The notes: a model not told the origin generated them from the sequence alone. 64,000 nucleotides of DNA from an uncultured Clostridia bacterium (GCA_934167175.1 CAKPKF010000001.1:62001-126000); one strand, 5' to 3'. Positions 1 to 11,249 are shown, numbered from the stretch's first letter. Program-made: numbers and translations.

Positions 1-1846
1 TTTTTTGTGCTAACCCGACTTGTAATAAATATTTATCTTCCGATATATAATTTTGAATTGCAGGATCTTTTTTATTTGTTTTTGTTTTTTGAATAGTTAT
101 TTTTTCTCTACATATCTCTGTTAGAATATCTTCCATTTTTGTTATTTGGGCTTTTGAACCAATTTCTGTACTTGACATATCAATTACTACATTGATTCTA
201 TATCTTCCCGTATTTTCCTTTTTAACATTAATCTGTTTTGTTATTATTCCTTTTTGTGCAGAAATTTTTTCTATTTCTTCTTTTATTGATTTATTTTCTT
301 CTTTATTTGACTTATTTATGTCTTCTGCTAAATTTGATATTACTTTTGAAACTCCATCTAATTGATTTGATATTGTATTTTTATTCGCATCCATCTTTTG
401 TTTCCATATAAAATTAATTTTACTCATTTTATATGTATCGTTTATTGTTTTTACCATATCATCAATATCTTTTTCTAACTCAATATTTATATTTTCGTTT
501 TCATATCCTGTTAAATAATTATTATATTTAGCAAAAATATCTATTAAATCTTTAGGTTTAATTATTTCTTTTTTTAATAGCAAATTAAATATATCATCTA
601 CTATTTTATCTCCACTCGCTATATCTTCATAAAGAATATTATTTTCTAACTCTACTAAATTATTCTTTAAAACCTCAATGAACAGCTCTTTATTTTTTTC
701 TTCTTCTTTTGTTTTAGTTCCTACTACACTTGCTGCTACTTCTTTATATGTTTGTGCTATTTCTGATATAGCTTCTGATACACTATTTAATTTTTGCACT
801 GTTTCTTTGCTTTCTTCAATTGTTCTTTTACTTCCATCTGGTAATAATGCTGTATTTGGATTCAAATCTTGAATATTTATTTTTATATTCTTAGGAACTA
901 ATAATAGACCTAAAGAAGCTATTAAAATTTCCTTAAAGTATGTGAATGAACCTGCCATTTCCTTTGACAAATAGCTAAGCATTATATTTCCTACTACAAA
1001 TCCTACTATAACTCCTACTCTTCCTAATCTGCTGAATATACCTGCTATCATTCCAGAAAATGCATAAGTCGCTATCATAATAGGTTCACCTGAATTTATT
1101 ATACTAAGTACAGTTCCTATAGTTATTCCCGATGTAGCACCTATTAATGCTCCATTCTTCCATCCTAAAATTAATACTAATAATATGCTCAAAATATTTT
1201 TAATCTCAAAACCAAAGATTGATGTTCCCTTTAAAGCTGAAATTGCTATAGCAATTATTAAACTTGCTCCTAATATTTCCTGTATCGAAAAAGCTTTTTT
1301 TATATCAAATTCTTTTATAACTATTATAGAATTACTAAATATTTTGTAAAAAATGCATACTGCAATTGCTCCTGCTAATGCAACTAGTACATCATATATC
1401 ATAAATGTTTTAAATATTAACGGAAGAATATTTGCGCCTAGGCTAGATGCAAACAACAATGGCATTAATCGCCTTTTTTCATTTCTATATGTTCTTTCTA
1501 CTATTGGTCTAAATATCAAAATCAAAACAGTTAATATTAGCGTAGCTAATATATATGTTAAAGTTCCTGCACGTCCGAATCCTAATATTGTTCCTATTAA
1601 GCCACATATAAATATACCTCCCACAGGTATATTATTACTACATGCTGCTGCAAATATAGCTAGTCCAAATGGGCTCATTTCTTCTGAAAAATTAACAGAA
1701 GATACCATAATAGATATTATATATAATAATATATTTTGTTTTTGGAACATTCCTTTCCATATTTTTCTTTGACTTTTTTTTGAATTTTCAACATCCTCAA
1801 ATCCATCCTGTGTATTTATATCATCACTTGAAATATTTTGAAACAT
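1..1846 (-). CDS. spoIIE: Stage II sporulation protein E (SpoIIE), 3' part outside window
   Basis: SpoIIE is the membrane-bound PP2C phosphatase that dephosphorylates SpoIIAA to activate sigma-F in the forespore. About 615 N-terminal residues are visible. A short polar start is followed by roughly ten hydrophobic segments (about residues 35-300) containing the family motif SPFGLAIFAA, then a long charged, helical linker (about 310-560). The catalytic PP2C domain would lie beyond base 1. The ATG at 1846 is preceded by a GAGGTGG ribosome binding site. The identification rests on topology and the SPFGLA motif, not on catalytic residues. No zero-frame CGG occurs in the visible part. Confidence 0.88.
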   Translation of the reverse strand, partial: MFQNISSDDINTQDGFEDVENSKKSQRKIWKGMFQKQNILLYIISIMVSSVNFSEEMSPFGLAIFAAACSNNIPVGGIFICGLIGTILGFGRAGTLTYILATLILTVLILIFRPIVERTYRNEKRRLMPLLFASSLGANILPLIFKTFMIYDVLVALAGAIAVCIFYKIFSNSIIVIKEFDIKKAFSIQEILGASLIIAIAISALKGTSIFGFEIKNILSILLVLILGWKNGALIGATSGITIGTVLSIINSGEPIMIATYAFSGMIAGIFSRLGRVGVIVGFVVGNIMLSYLSKEMAGSFTYFKEILIASLGLLLVPKNIKINIQDLNPNTALLPDGSKRTIEESKETVQKLNSVSEAISEIAQTYKEVAASVVGTKTKEEEKNKELFIEVLKNNLVELENNILYEDIASGDKIVDDIFNLLLKKEIIKPKDLIDIFAKYNNYLTGYENENINIELEKDIDDMVKTINDTYKMSKINFIWKQKMDANKNTISNQLDGVSKVISNLAEDINKSNKEENKSIKEEIEKISAQKGIITKQINVKKENTGRYRINVVIDMSSTEIGSKAQITKMEDILTEICREKITIQKTKTNKKDPAIQNYISEDKYLLQVGLAQK

Positions 1847-2240
1847 CCTTACCACCTCATACTTTTTTAATCTAGTTTACATTCTAATACTATGTCACTA
1901 AATTATTTGTCGGTTTTACATACCTATTTTAAAAAAGTTTTTTACTTTTTGTGATATATTTGCCTTTATTTCTGCCATTACTTATTAGCTTAGACAAATT
2001 CTGTTTTTTATTTTATTATATTCTTCTCAAAAATACAACAATTTTGTATTATTTTTATATAATAATTATATTCATAAATTTACAAAGTAAATCCAAATCA
2101 AATATATAAATTTGAAGATTTTTAGACTTTATAATAATTATTATCTAATTATTTTTACTTAGATATTTTTTCATTAGCCACACCAAAACAAAAGCTAATT
2201 TGCTTTTGCAAATTAGCTTTTGTTTTTATATTTTATGATG
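1847..2240. other. Intergenic region with spoIIE 5' region and adhesin terminator
   Basis: About 390 bp of AT-rich DNA without a credible gene. The left part must hold the spoIIE promoter, though I cannot assign boxes with confidence. The right end holds the strong hairpin annotated at 2185-2226. Confidence 0.5.
2185..2226 (-). terminator. Intrinsic terminator of the surface-protein locus
   Basis: An 18-bp perfect stem (2185-2202 with 2209-2226) and a 6-nt loop lie just after the stop of the last surface-protein gene. On the minus strand it ends in a T-rich run. Confidence 0.85.
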
Positions 2241-5200
2241 TTATACTTTTCTCTTAATTAAGATTACTCCAACTGCTATTATTAATCCGCTGAATAGTGC
2301 CGTTAATGTCATTTTATAATGTATATCTTTTTGTCCTGTTGAAGGAACCACTGAAATTTCTTCTGAAGCTGCAACATAAGAATCATACTTATTTGGATCT
2401 GAGTCTGTACCTGTTGCATCATCTGGACTAAATTTACCTGGTATTGAACTTTCATCTCTTCTACCTTGTCCATTTTCTAAGTTTACTAATTCTAATGTGT
2501 TAAACTTGTAATATGCATCATTATTAGAAGCCATGTCTATAACTGTTGATGTTTGTACAGAAACTTCTTTACTATCTTTTGGATTCAATGTATCTAACAA
2601 TTCATTGTTTCCAGTTGGTTTTATTATCGTTCCTTGAGTTTGTAAATTTACATCATTAGATAATTCATAATCTTTTTTATATTGAGCTTTTGCTTGTTCT
2701 GTTGATACATCTATTTGTTCCCACTTATCTGTAACACTGCTTGTATCTACTACTAGCCCATTTGGAATATAGTCAACTAGATTAATAGCTTTTACAATTC
2801 CACTTACCTTTTTGCCTCTCTCATAACCAGTTTCACTATTATTAATAATTTTATAATTATATTTTACTAGTAGTGTAGCTCCTTGTAATAAAGAATCATC
2901 TGCTTCTACCTTGTACATATTAACTTTTTTTCTGTTATTATTTGCACTTGCAATATTTGTTATTCCTTTTGATAAGAATGAATTATTTACTAATTTAATC
3001 TTTAATTCATTTATTGATTTTTCAACTTTAACATTAACATGTGGTCTTTCTGCAATACCAAAGTTTACACTTAATGTTCCTTCTTGTCCATCTGAAATAC
3101 TAAAGTTTGGTGTATTAGCTGACACTGTAGCTTTTTCTGTATCTTCAGCCATCTTTTCGTAATTTTTATAAGTCATATTTTTATATTTTTTATTATATGA
3201 TTCTCTTGAATCATCATCTTCAGCTGCTGAACGTATTGCATCTGTTTTATTATACCAGTCTGATGATGTATCTATTGTTCTTTTTGTAGAACTATAATCC
3301 TGAACATTATAATCTTTATTTGCTCCATATACATATTGAACTTTGTAATTTCCTGGTTCTACTCTTTCAAAACTATACTTACCGTCAGCTTTAGTTGTTT
3401 GACTTGTTACTTCTGAATTGTCCTCTTTAAGCAATCTAACATTTACACCACCTAAAGTCTTTTCTCCATCTTCTTTAATACCATTTCCTGTTCTTTCGTT
3501 GTTTTCTACCTGTGTTTCATCTACCCATACAACACCTTGTACTGTAACCTTACCATTTCTATTATCTGTAGGAGTATCTGGTTCATTTACTTTATAAATG
3601 TACACTGGTGATGGTGCTTCATCATCCTCTATTGCTGTTTGTTTAAATTTATAATTTCCTACATCAAAGTTTCCTGGTGCTGAATCTCTATCTATTAATC
3701 CTAACTCTGTTGCATATCCATTAATTTCGGCATAATTAATGCTTCTTACTTCTGCTCCTGTAGTATATAAATTTCTCAATGCAGCTGCAGGATTTTTTAA
3801 TTTTACTGTAACCAATACATAGTAGAATTCATTATTCTTTAATGTTTTTTCTGTTTGAATATATACTGCATTCTTTCCATCAATTTTTTGTTCATTTCCA
3901 TATTTACTCTTATCACTATATTTTACTTTTTCGCCAGTTACTGTAAAGTCATTTCTATTTCTTGTTGCAAATTGTATATTATCTACTTGATAAATATCGT
4001 CATAGTAGCTTACAATTTCTTTTGATGTACCTACTACTCCTGATTCATTTTTTACACCTATAACATATGTTAAGTATACTTGTAGTTTTTGTTCCTGTGT
4101 AGCTAATGGTTGGTTTTCTACTTCTTTTAATGCTTCCACATTTTCTTTTGTTATATTACTGTATAATTCTTCTTTCATTGCAGATTCTTTTACATCTACT
4201 TTTGCCCAACCACTATCATCATAACCTACACCATTTCTCTTATCATAATCGATAATTCCATCTGCATTATTAACTTTTACGTTTGCTTTATACATGTTTT
4301 GATATAAATACAAGTCAAATTCTGGTCTTTTCTTTAATCCTAAGTTAACATGTAATCTAAATCCTTGTTCTGCAATATCTTTTGAGTCAAATTTTATTCC
4401 TGCAGATGATGTTGAAGATTTGATATTAAACTCATCACTATCATATTTTATTGTAGATACTTTATTTCCACTATCGCTAACTTTTGAATCGTAATTTAAT
4501 TTAATTCCTGATGTTGTTCTTCCAGCAGTTATTTCTGAAAATTTACTATTATATTTTTTCCTATCTAAAACATCTTCTTTAGCTTTTGATACATTTGGAT
4601 CGTATTTATCTGTGTTTTCATATCTTATTGTACCTGTATTTTGATCAATGACTCCTTTTTTAAGTGTTTCTATTGATTCGTATTTTTGACCATTATATTC
4701 AAATTCTACATTAAAGTTTTCTATTCCGTCTGCTGGTACACCTTCAAATTTATATTTTCCGTTGCTATCTGTTACTGTTGTTTTTGTTCCTCCAAGTACA
4801 CCATATAGTTTTACTGTAATTTTTTCTAATTTCTTTTCGTTTGCTCCTATTGTATAATCTAAGTCATTTCCCTTTGTTGAACCTTCATCCAACCATACAA
4901 CACCTTCTATATCTATTCTTTGTGTAACCTTGATGTTTGTATATTTAACTTCTGCAACTTTATCTTTTTGTAATACTACTTCTTGTGGTGTTGAGTTAAT
5001 TTCATATCCACTTGGAGCTTTTGTTTCAACTACTTTATACTTACCTGTTGGCAATCTTTTACTTACTGCTGTACCATCTGTTCCTGTAGTTACATGGTCT
5101 ACTTTTTCACCTTTTTCATTAAGAATATCAAATTCTATTCCTGATTCTTTTATTTGTTTTCCATTTTGATCTACTTTTATAAGTTTTACTTGTCCACTAC

Positions 5201-6821
5201 CTACATTTAAGTTTACAAATTTAACTTCTGCTATTTTATCCTTTTCTATAGTTACTTCTTGTGGTGTTGTATCTAAATCATATCCACTTGGAGCTTTTGT
5301 TTCAACTATTTTGTATTTACCTACTTTTAAACTTTCACTTGTAGCAATACCATCTTTTTCTGTAACTAAGTGACCAACTTTCTTACCATTAATATTATAT
5401 ATATCAAATTCTATTCCTGCTTTTGCAATTTGGTTGCCATCTTGATCTACTTTTATAAGTTTTACTTGTCCTTCGCCTTCCCCATTATCTGGAATTTGAA
5501 TTTCCATTCCTGTGTATGCATATCTTCTTTCTGCTTCATCTACGATTATTACAGTTTGATATCTTAACTTATTGTAATATTTAGATTTATTGGCTTCAAA
5601 CAAGTCTACTAATCTATAAATTGAAGCATCAGATTCTAATACTCTAGTACTCATATTGAATTTTTCAATTTTTGCATTATCGCCTATATTAACATTTCCT
5701 AATTTTTTATTAATAACCACATAAAATTCTTCTCCTGGAATAGGTGCATCTATTTTTTTCATGTTTCCATCTCTATATTCACTAGCTTTTACTTTAAAAG
5801 TTTTTCCATCACTTGTTTTTCCAGAAATGAATGTTTCATAAACACCTGCAAAATCTGTTATTACTTTTTCATCTTTATGTAGTCCAGACTTTGAATCTAT
5901 TCTTCCTGTACTCTTATTTACTTTTAAATTATCATAATATGATATTGTTTCTTCATGATTGTATGCAAAAGTTGCTACAAAAGGGCCTATAACATATTTA
6001 TCAGTTTCTTCTTTTACATTAAATTTATCTTTATCATATTTAATTTCATTTTTTATATTATCTTCTTTTGTTTTAGCTATAAATTCACCATATTTAGTTG
6101 CTATTTGTGCTAATTTTGTATTTTGAGTATATGACTTAAAAGAAAGAGCCGGCATTTCCGTACTTTTATATAATCCCCAGATAGCCTTTTGTCCTTGATC
6201 TTGTTCATGGTCAGAGTTATTATTATATATTTTTTCTTTTCCTGATGCCAACGCATATGCTAATGCTGACTGTTGTTTTAATAATTCACTCTCTTTAGCC
6301 GATTTTGAATTTACATTATCATATGCCGCTAAACCATATATATGGTTTTGATCGTGTGGCACACCTTCTGTATACCTATATAATGGTAAATCGTGTCTAA
6401 CACAAAATAAAAACTTATTTTTTATTAATGAATTTAAATCAAACTTAAATCTATAATGAGAATATTTTTCTACATAACTATCCTCTTTGGTTAAGGTACT
6501 AGATTTTGAGCGGTAATCCTTACTTTCCGCATATAAAGCACTTTTATCATTATCTACTCCCCCAGATGATGGGAAAAACTTTTTTGTTTTAGTATTATAA
6601 TCTTTATAATACCACCCATTAGAAAAGTATACATTTTGATTAAATGTTTTTGTAGTGCCTCCTAATGTTGCCTTGTGAGTTACTTTTTTCGTATCTGTTA
6701 TGCTTTTTAATCCAGATTTACTCTCTCCTACGAACGTAAATGCAGCATTTGCCACACAGCTTGTACACAATATTAATATTAGTACAATAATCGAAGTCAA
6801 ATATTTTAGTCTTTTATTCAT
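2241..6821 (-). CDS. Giant surface protein A: thioester domain, SpaA repeats, SdrD-type B domains, PXTG-like sorting signal
   Basis: Predicted secreted, wall-anchored adhesin of about 1526 aa. It has a signal peptide (about 1-27). A thioester-type head follows, in which Cys about 140 (FCVRHD) and Gln about 211 (GQKAIW) match the Cys/Gln pair that forms an internal thioester in Gram-positive adhesins. Next come two SpaA/Cna-B repeats (KLIKVD...VETKAPSGY, with the Lys and Glu expected for isopeptide bonds) and SdrD-type repeats (GVVWLDE, GVVWVDE). The C-terminus is VPSTGQKD, a hydrophobic segment and KRKV, a PXTG-like sortase signal. The ATG at 6821 is preferred over GTG 6830 because GGGAG sits 8 nt upstream; it overlaps the end of gene B. 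It is a paralogue of the gene at 11250-16127. The ligand is unknown. Confidence 0.85.
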   Translation of the reverse strand: MNKRLKYLTSIIVLILILCTSCVANAAFTFVGESKSGLKSITDTKKVTHKATLGGTTKTFNQNVYFSNGWYYKDYNTKTKKFFPSSGGVDNDKSALYAESKDYRSKSSTLTKEDSYVEKYSHYRFKFDLNSLIKNKFLFCVRHDLPLYRYTEGVPHDQNHIYGLAAYDNVNSKSAKESELLKQQSALAYALASGKEKIYNNNSDHEQDQGQKAIWGLYKSTEMPALSFKSYTQNTKLAQIATKYGEFIAKTKEDNIKNEIKYDKDKFNVKEETDKYVIGPFVATFAYNHEETISYYDNLKVNKSTGRIDSKSGLHKDEKVITDFAGVYETFISGKTSDGKTFKVKASEYRDGNMKKIDAPIPGEEFYVVINKKLGNVNIGDNAKIEKFNMSTRVLESDASIYRLVDLFEANKSKYYNKLRYQTVIIVDEAERRYAYTGMEIQIPDNGEGEGQVKLIKVDQDGNQIAKAGIEFDIYNINGKKVGHLVTEKDGIATSESLKVGKYKIVETKAPSGYDLDTTPQEVTIEKDKIAEVKFVNLNVGSGQVKLIKVDQNGKQIKESGIEFDILNEKGEKVDHVTTGTDGTAVSKRLPTGKYKVVETKAPSGYEINSTPQEVVLQKDKVAEVKYTNIKVTQRIDIEGVVWLDEGSTKGNDLDYTIGANEKKLEKITVKLYGVLGGTKTTVTDSNGKYKFEGVPADGIENFNVEFEYNGQKYESIETLKKGVIDQNTGTIRYENTDKYDPNVSKAKEDVLDRKKYNSKFSEITAGRTTSGIKLNYDSKVSDSGNKVSTIKYDSDEFNIKSSTSSAGIKFDSKDIAEQGFRLHVNLGLKKRPEFDLYLYQNMYKANVKVNNADGIIDYDKRNGVGYDDSGWAKVDVKESAMKEELYSNITKENVEALKEVENQPLATQEQKLQVYLTYVIGVKNESGVVGTSKEIVSYYDDIYQVDNIQFATRNRNDFTVTGEKVKYSDKSKYGNEQKIDGKNAVYIQTEKTLKNNEFYYVLVTVKLKNPAAALRNLYTTGAEVRSINYAEINGYATELGLIDRDSAPGNFDVGNYKFKQTAIEDDEAPSPVYIYKVNEPDTPTDNRNGKVTVQGVVWVDETQVENNERTGNGIKEDGEKTLGGVNVRLLKEDNSEVTSQTTKADGKYSFERVEPGNYKVQYVYGANKDYNVQDYSSTKRTIDTSSDWYNKTDAIRSAAEDDDSRESYNKKYKNMTYKNYEKMAEDTEKATVSANTPNFSISDGQEGTLSVNFGIAERPHVNVKVEKSINELKIKLVNNSFLSKGITNIASANNNRKKVNMYKVEADDSLLQGATLLVKYNYKIINNSETGYERGKKVSGIVKAINLVDYIPNGLVVDTSSVTDKWEQIDVSTEQAKAQYKKDYELSNDVNLQTQGTIIKPTGNNELLDTLNPKDSKEVSVQTSTVIDMASNNDAYYKFNTLELVNLENGQGRRDESSIPGKFSPDDATGTDSDPNKYDSYVAASEEISVVPSTGQKDIHYKMTLTALFSGLIIAVGVILIKRKV

Positions 6822-9800
6822 TTGACTCACTCCCTTCTTTTATTTTTGCCTTTTTTACATTATGTTTTTTCACATATATACAAGCAATAGTTACACCCAT
6901 TATTGTAATTATTGTTCCTATGTATATTACTGTTTTTTTATTTTCATATGTTGTTATACTTATATTAGCAGATGAAATATCATCTTCTGTCTGCCTATTG
7001 TTGTTTGGTGTTGAATCATAGTCTAAGAGTGTTTTTTCATTATAATCTTCTGATATTTCTACCATATTATTAATTATATTTGTATCATTTGATATATTTT
7101 TATCAAGTATTAAATCTACCTCTTTCGACTCTCCTACCTCTATTATATCATTTTTTAGTGCATACGTACAGACTTTTTCGTTATTTTTTATATCCCAATT
7201 AACATTTTTTTCTTTTTTTATCACTAAATCATCTCCAAAATATGCACTAATTCTTTTTGCATACCCAGGTACGTTCCCATCATTTGAAACTACAACTTTA
7301 TACTCTATTTCCATACTAGCATTATTTATAATGCTTCTAGGAATATTTATCTTAGTTGACTTTATATTTTTATAGTTATAAATTTTTTCTTTTTTATTAC
7401 TGTTTATTGTTATTTTACTAATATATAACTTCAAGCTTAAATCAAATTTACTTTTTTCTATTAGTCCTAAGTTTATATTTTTCGTTGTGTTTTTTTCTAA
7501 TTTTATTTTATTAGACATAGCTTTATGAACTAGTTGTTCATTTTCTTCTGTTTGTATATCTATTACATCTGAATTTTTCGTGTTTGCTGTCCCATTTATC
7601 CTGTATTCTGTTATATCATAATCTTGGTTGTTATAATCAAATTCGACTATATAACTTCCATTTTTTAAGTCTTTAAATTCATATTGTCCTTTTTTGTTTG
7701 TTTTTGTTTCTTGGCATATTTCATTATTTTTTGTATCACGTATTCTTACTTCTACGTTTTTTATATTTTTTTCTTTTTCGTCTACTTGTCCATCTTTATT
7801 TTCATCTACCCATACACAACCTGTAACAGTGTTACTTTCTTTTATACTATTATTACCTATGTCTTCTTCTTTTTTATTTATTGTATGAGATATCAAATTT
7901 GTTTTCACTACTGTGCTTTTATTAATTTCCATAGTAGCATAGTTGTTAATTTTGTTTTTTTCAAATACTTTACCTACTTTGGCTTTTACTTTTATAACAA
8001 ACGTTTTTCCTTTTTCTATTGAATTATCAATTGTTAATGTGTTGTTATATGCCGTATATTCTAAGATATTTTCTCCTTCTATTCCATATTCTATTTTTTC
8101 TAGAACAATTTCATTTGGTAATACATCTTTTACTTTAACATACATTTTTGACTTTAAGCTTTTATTTTTTACTTTTATAATATACTCTAAATTTTGACCT
8201 TCCGTCACTTCTTTACTTGTTGGACTTTCTATGCTAAAAGTGTATTTTGGTTGTTCTATTGTCGAAGATATAAAATTAGATTTATAATTCGTCTTATCTA
8301 TTTGCACAATAACTTGGTCATTTATTTCTTTGTCAACTTTTTCAATTACTTCTAAATCTAACTTTACTACTGCTTTTTGCCCTTTAGCAAGTTTTTTTAT
8401 TTTATATTTTAGTGTTTCAGATTTTTCATCATATTTTTCTCTAACTTTGACTTTTTCATATCCGCCTTGTGAATTATATACTTTTGCATCTATATTTTTA
8501 TATTTTAAACCATATGGAATCTTTTCCAATATATTCACATTTTTTATTTCATCTTCAGAAATGTTGTCTATATACAAAATATATCTAATTTTAGAACCTT
8601 TTTCTAAAATTTCTCTTTCTTCATACTCATTTCTAAATTTTACAGATATTTTTGCCTTTTTTACGTTGTTTATCATTTTTTCTGTAAGTATTTTTTGGTC
8701 TTTTACTTCTACTAAAAACTCATTTTCTATTTTATCTTGTCCTAAATTAACCTCTACTTCGTATTCTTTAATTGCTGTTTCGCCAATATCTAAAGTATCT
8801 ATATTCCACTCTTCATTTTTTATATCAGGCTTTTTTACTAGTGTCATAAATTCTTCTTTGTTAGGATCATTCTCATATTCTAAACATGTTGTTCCATCAG
8901 GTACTTTAGATTTTATTTTTATGTTTTCCAAATTTTCTAAACTCGTATTTGTTATTTCTACTTTATATGTAATGATTTGTTTTTCATATACATCTTCACC
9001 ATTATTTACAGATGCAAAAAATTTTACTTTCACTGGTTCTATCTCAGATAAATCTATTCCTGAAGGAGTAATATAATTTATTTCTTTTGCATCTGTTCCT
9101 CCGGTTTCATCATACTTGGTAGCATTTTCATTTTTGTATCTCATAATTATTTTATCGGTTTTATCTTCTTTTAATTTTTTAGTTATCACATTTAAATCTA
9201 CAATTATATTTGTCCCCTTAGTTATTAATCCTATGTCATGTTCAGTTTGAATCCCATCTAATTCTATTTTTATTACTTTATGTTTAAATTCATTTTCGAT
9301 AACTTCTTTAGATTTTATTTTTAGTTCGTCCTCATAAAGCATTTTTACATCTTTTATTTCTACATTTTCTATGTCTTCTGGCATTTCAAATTCTAATATA
9401 GGGTTTTTATATAATTCAAACTTTTTATCATCCTTTCTTAATATAGCTTTTAGCTGAATTTCGTTTTTTAATTCAGTTGATAATCTGTTTTTATTTATTT
9501 CTAACTCTGCTTTAGTTATTACATCTTCTAGCTTTGTTTTGGATTCTGTAGAAATACTAGTAATTGTATTATTTTGTTCAGACATGCACTCTATTTTTAG
9601 ATTGTTTTTAAGTTCTGAAAATTGTTTTATTTGTTCTTTATTATATGTTGTAAGTCCTTTTATGTATTGCTGGCTTTTTATTAATACTCTTCCTGCTTCT
9701 ATCGGTTTGCTTATCTCCAAATTTATATTTGACAGTTGCTTATCTTTTAAATTTATTAAGTATTCATTATTTTCTGTCAATTCTGTATCTTTGTTTATTG

Positions 9801-11181
9801 TAGCTTGTAAAACATTTCCACTAAGTACTTTTATGTATCCGTTTTGACCTAAATTTTTATCAAAATTTTCTTTACTTACTCTTATATTTTCATATACTAT
9901 ATTATTTTCAATATCAATCACTTGGTTATCATTTGTCGCTATGTTATTCTCCGGTGTTAAACACAGTTTATTTATCAGGTTTGTTTCATATATATTTAAT
10001 TTTATTTCACTTGAATACTCTGTTTTATATGAATCTTTTCCGGCTATAAACTCTTTGTATATTTTTTCAGTTGTTCTGATATATGCATCTATTATCTCGC
10101 CTACTTTTTCTTCTAATTTAACTGTTTCATATGAAGTTTTTTTAATTTCTGATACAGTATTATTATATGCATGTATTATGCTATCTGCTTGTAATATTAC
10201 AGAATCTCCAGTGTCTTTAATTTTTTCATATGCTTCTTTTGGAAAGATATATGTAATAACATATTCATCTTTTCCTTCTTTTTCCCATTTTATTTGTTTT
10301 TTTTCATCTATTTTGTTATCAACTGTAATGCTAACTTTATTAGTTGTTTTATTATAAACCCAATTATTTTCATTAAAATTATTACCACTATTGTCTCCAT
10401 TTGTTGCCATTGTCTTATATGAATCTACTCTTACTTCTTCTGGTTTTATTCCTTGTATTTCTGGAACTTGAACATTAATTTGAGTCTGCTTTATTGGTAA
10501 TGCATTATCCTTTAAGTTAGATGTCACCTGTTCCTGTACTAATATTCCCATTTTTCCTTCTATATTATATGGTATATATTTTATTATTTTTTGACTTAAC
10601 TCTGCTTCTGCATTCTGTGTCCACTCTTTTTTTATTTTTATTTCTTTATATATGTTCTCTTCTTTTCCATTTTTATTTATATATTTTCCTGAAAATTTAA
10701 CATTGTTTAACAACGCAAAATAACCTAAATCAAATTTCTCATTTTCTATAGATTTTATTGGTATTTCCAATTCCATTTCTGATGATTTATCAATTTGGTT
10801 TAAGTTAATTAAATTTTTTTCTATACTTTCTACATACCTTGAGTTTTCTGGCAAATTTTCCATTACAAAATTTGCATTTACTCCTTTTTCACCTTTTGTT
10901 TCTATTTTTGCATTTTTTAAATACCCTTCTTCTACTTTTACATATATGTATAAACTTGATTTTTCATTTATATTAGACAACAATTTATGAGTTTTATCTG
11001 GATTTTTAAAATATATATCAAATTTAACATTTTTTTCATTTGTATCTATTGTTTGTGCTTCTAAATCTTTTACTACATCTGGCTCTTCATATGGTTTAGA
11101 ATAAAAATATTTTAAAAGGAGAAAAACAATGCTTAATATTACTAATATTATAATAGATACTATTATATATTTTTTTTGCAT
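6814..11181 (-). CDS. Giant membrane-anchored stalk protein B (DUF11-like/SdrD-type repeats)
   Basis: 1455 aa. An N-terminal hydrophobic anchor or uncleaved signal (about 5-28) precedes a beta-rich region starting VKFDIYFKNPDK and several DUF11-like repeats of the type YKVEITNTSLENLENI and YIIKVKNKSLKSKM. One SdrD-type B domain (CVWVDENKDGQVDE) and a final DUF11-like block follow. A single C-terminal membrane helix (about 1415-1435) carries a basic tail but no LPXTG-like motif, so membrane anchoring is inferred. The start has GGAGG just upstream. It overlaps the thioester protein downstream, so the two are probably co-translated. It is paralogous to the gene at 16147-21009. Confidence 0.8.
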   Translation of the reverse strand: MQKKYIIVSIIILVILSIVFLLLKYFYSKPYEEPDVVKDLEAQTIDTNEKNVKFDIYFKNPDKTHKLLSNINEKSSLYIYVKVEEGYLKNAKIETKGEKGVNANFVMENLPENSRYVESIEKNLINLNQIDKSSEMELEIPIKSIENEKFDLGYFALLNNVKFSGKYINKNGKEENIYKEIKIKKEWTQNAEAELSQKIIKYIPYNIEGKMGILVQEQVTSNLKDNALPIKQTQINVQVPEIQGIKPEEVRVDSYKTMATNGDNSGNNFNENNWVYNKTTNKVSITVDNKIDEKKQIKWEKEGKDEYVITYIFPKEAYEKIKDTGDSVILQADSIIHAYNNTVSEIKKTSYETVKLEEKVGEIIDAYIRTTEKIYKEFIAGKDSYKTEYSSEIKLNIYETNLINKLCLTPENNIATNDNQVIDIENNIVYENIRVSKENFDKNLGQNGYIKVLSGNVLQATINKDTELTENNEYLINLKDKQLSNINLEISKPIEAGRVLIKSQQYIKGLTTYNKEQIKQFSELKNNLKIECMSEQNNTITSISTESKTKLEDVITKAELEINKNRLSTELKNEIQLKAILRKDDKKFELYKNPILEFEMPEDIENVEIKDVKMLYEDELKIKSKEVIENEFKHKVIKIELDGIQTEHDIGLITKGTNIIVDLNVITKKLKEDKTDKIIMRYKNENATKYDETGGTDAKEINYITPSGIDLSEIEPVKVKFFASVNNGEDVYEKQIITYKVEITNTSLENLENIKIKSKVPDGTTCLEYENDPNKEEFMTLVKKPDIKNEEWNIDTLDIGETAIKEYEVEVNLGQDKIENEFLVEVKDQKILTEKMINNVKKAKISVKFRNEYEEREILEKGSKIRYILYIDNISEDEIKNVNILEKIPYGLKYKNIDAKVYNSQGGYEKVKVREKYDEKSETLKYKIKKLAKGQKAVVKLDLEVIEKVDKEINDQVIVQIDKTNYKSNFISSTIEQPKYTFSIESPTSKEVTEGQNLEYIIKVKNKSLKSKMYVKVKDVLPNEIVLEKIEYGIEGENILEYTAYNNTLTIDNSIEKGKTFVIKVKAKVGKVFEKNKINNYATMEINKSTVVKTNLISHTINKKEEDIGNNSIKESNTVTGCVWVDENKDGQVDEKEKNIKNVEVRIRDTKNNEICQETKTNKKGQYEFKDLKNGSYIVEFDYNNQDYDITEYRINGTANTKNSDVIDIQTEENEQLVHKAMSNKIKLEKNTTKNINLGLIEKSKFDLSLKLYISKITINSNKKEKIYNYKNIKSTKINIPRSIINNASMEIEYKVVVSNDGNVPGYAKRISAYFGDDLVIKKEKNVNWDIKNNEKVCTYALKNDIIEVGESKEVDLILDKNISNDTNIINNMVEISEDYNEKTLLDYDSTPNNNRQTEDDISSANISITTYENKKTVIYIGTIITIMGVTIACIYVKKHNVKKAKIKEGSESNE

Positions 11182-11199
11182 ATTTTTCCTCCTTTTTCT

Positions 11200-11241
11200 A
11201 AAATATGAGAAGCAATCCTTAATAGGTTGCTCTCATATTTT
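11200..11241 (-). terminator. Hairpin between module copies (attenuator or weak terminator)
   Basis: A stem of about 15 bp with one bulge (11200-11215 with 11227-11241) fills the gap between the two adhesin modules. The T-run after it on the minus strand is short, so partial readthrough is plausible. It is the only obvious transcription signal inside the four-gene locus. Confidence 0.6.
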
Positions 11242-11249
11242 TATAATAA

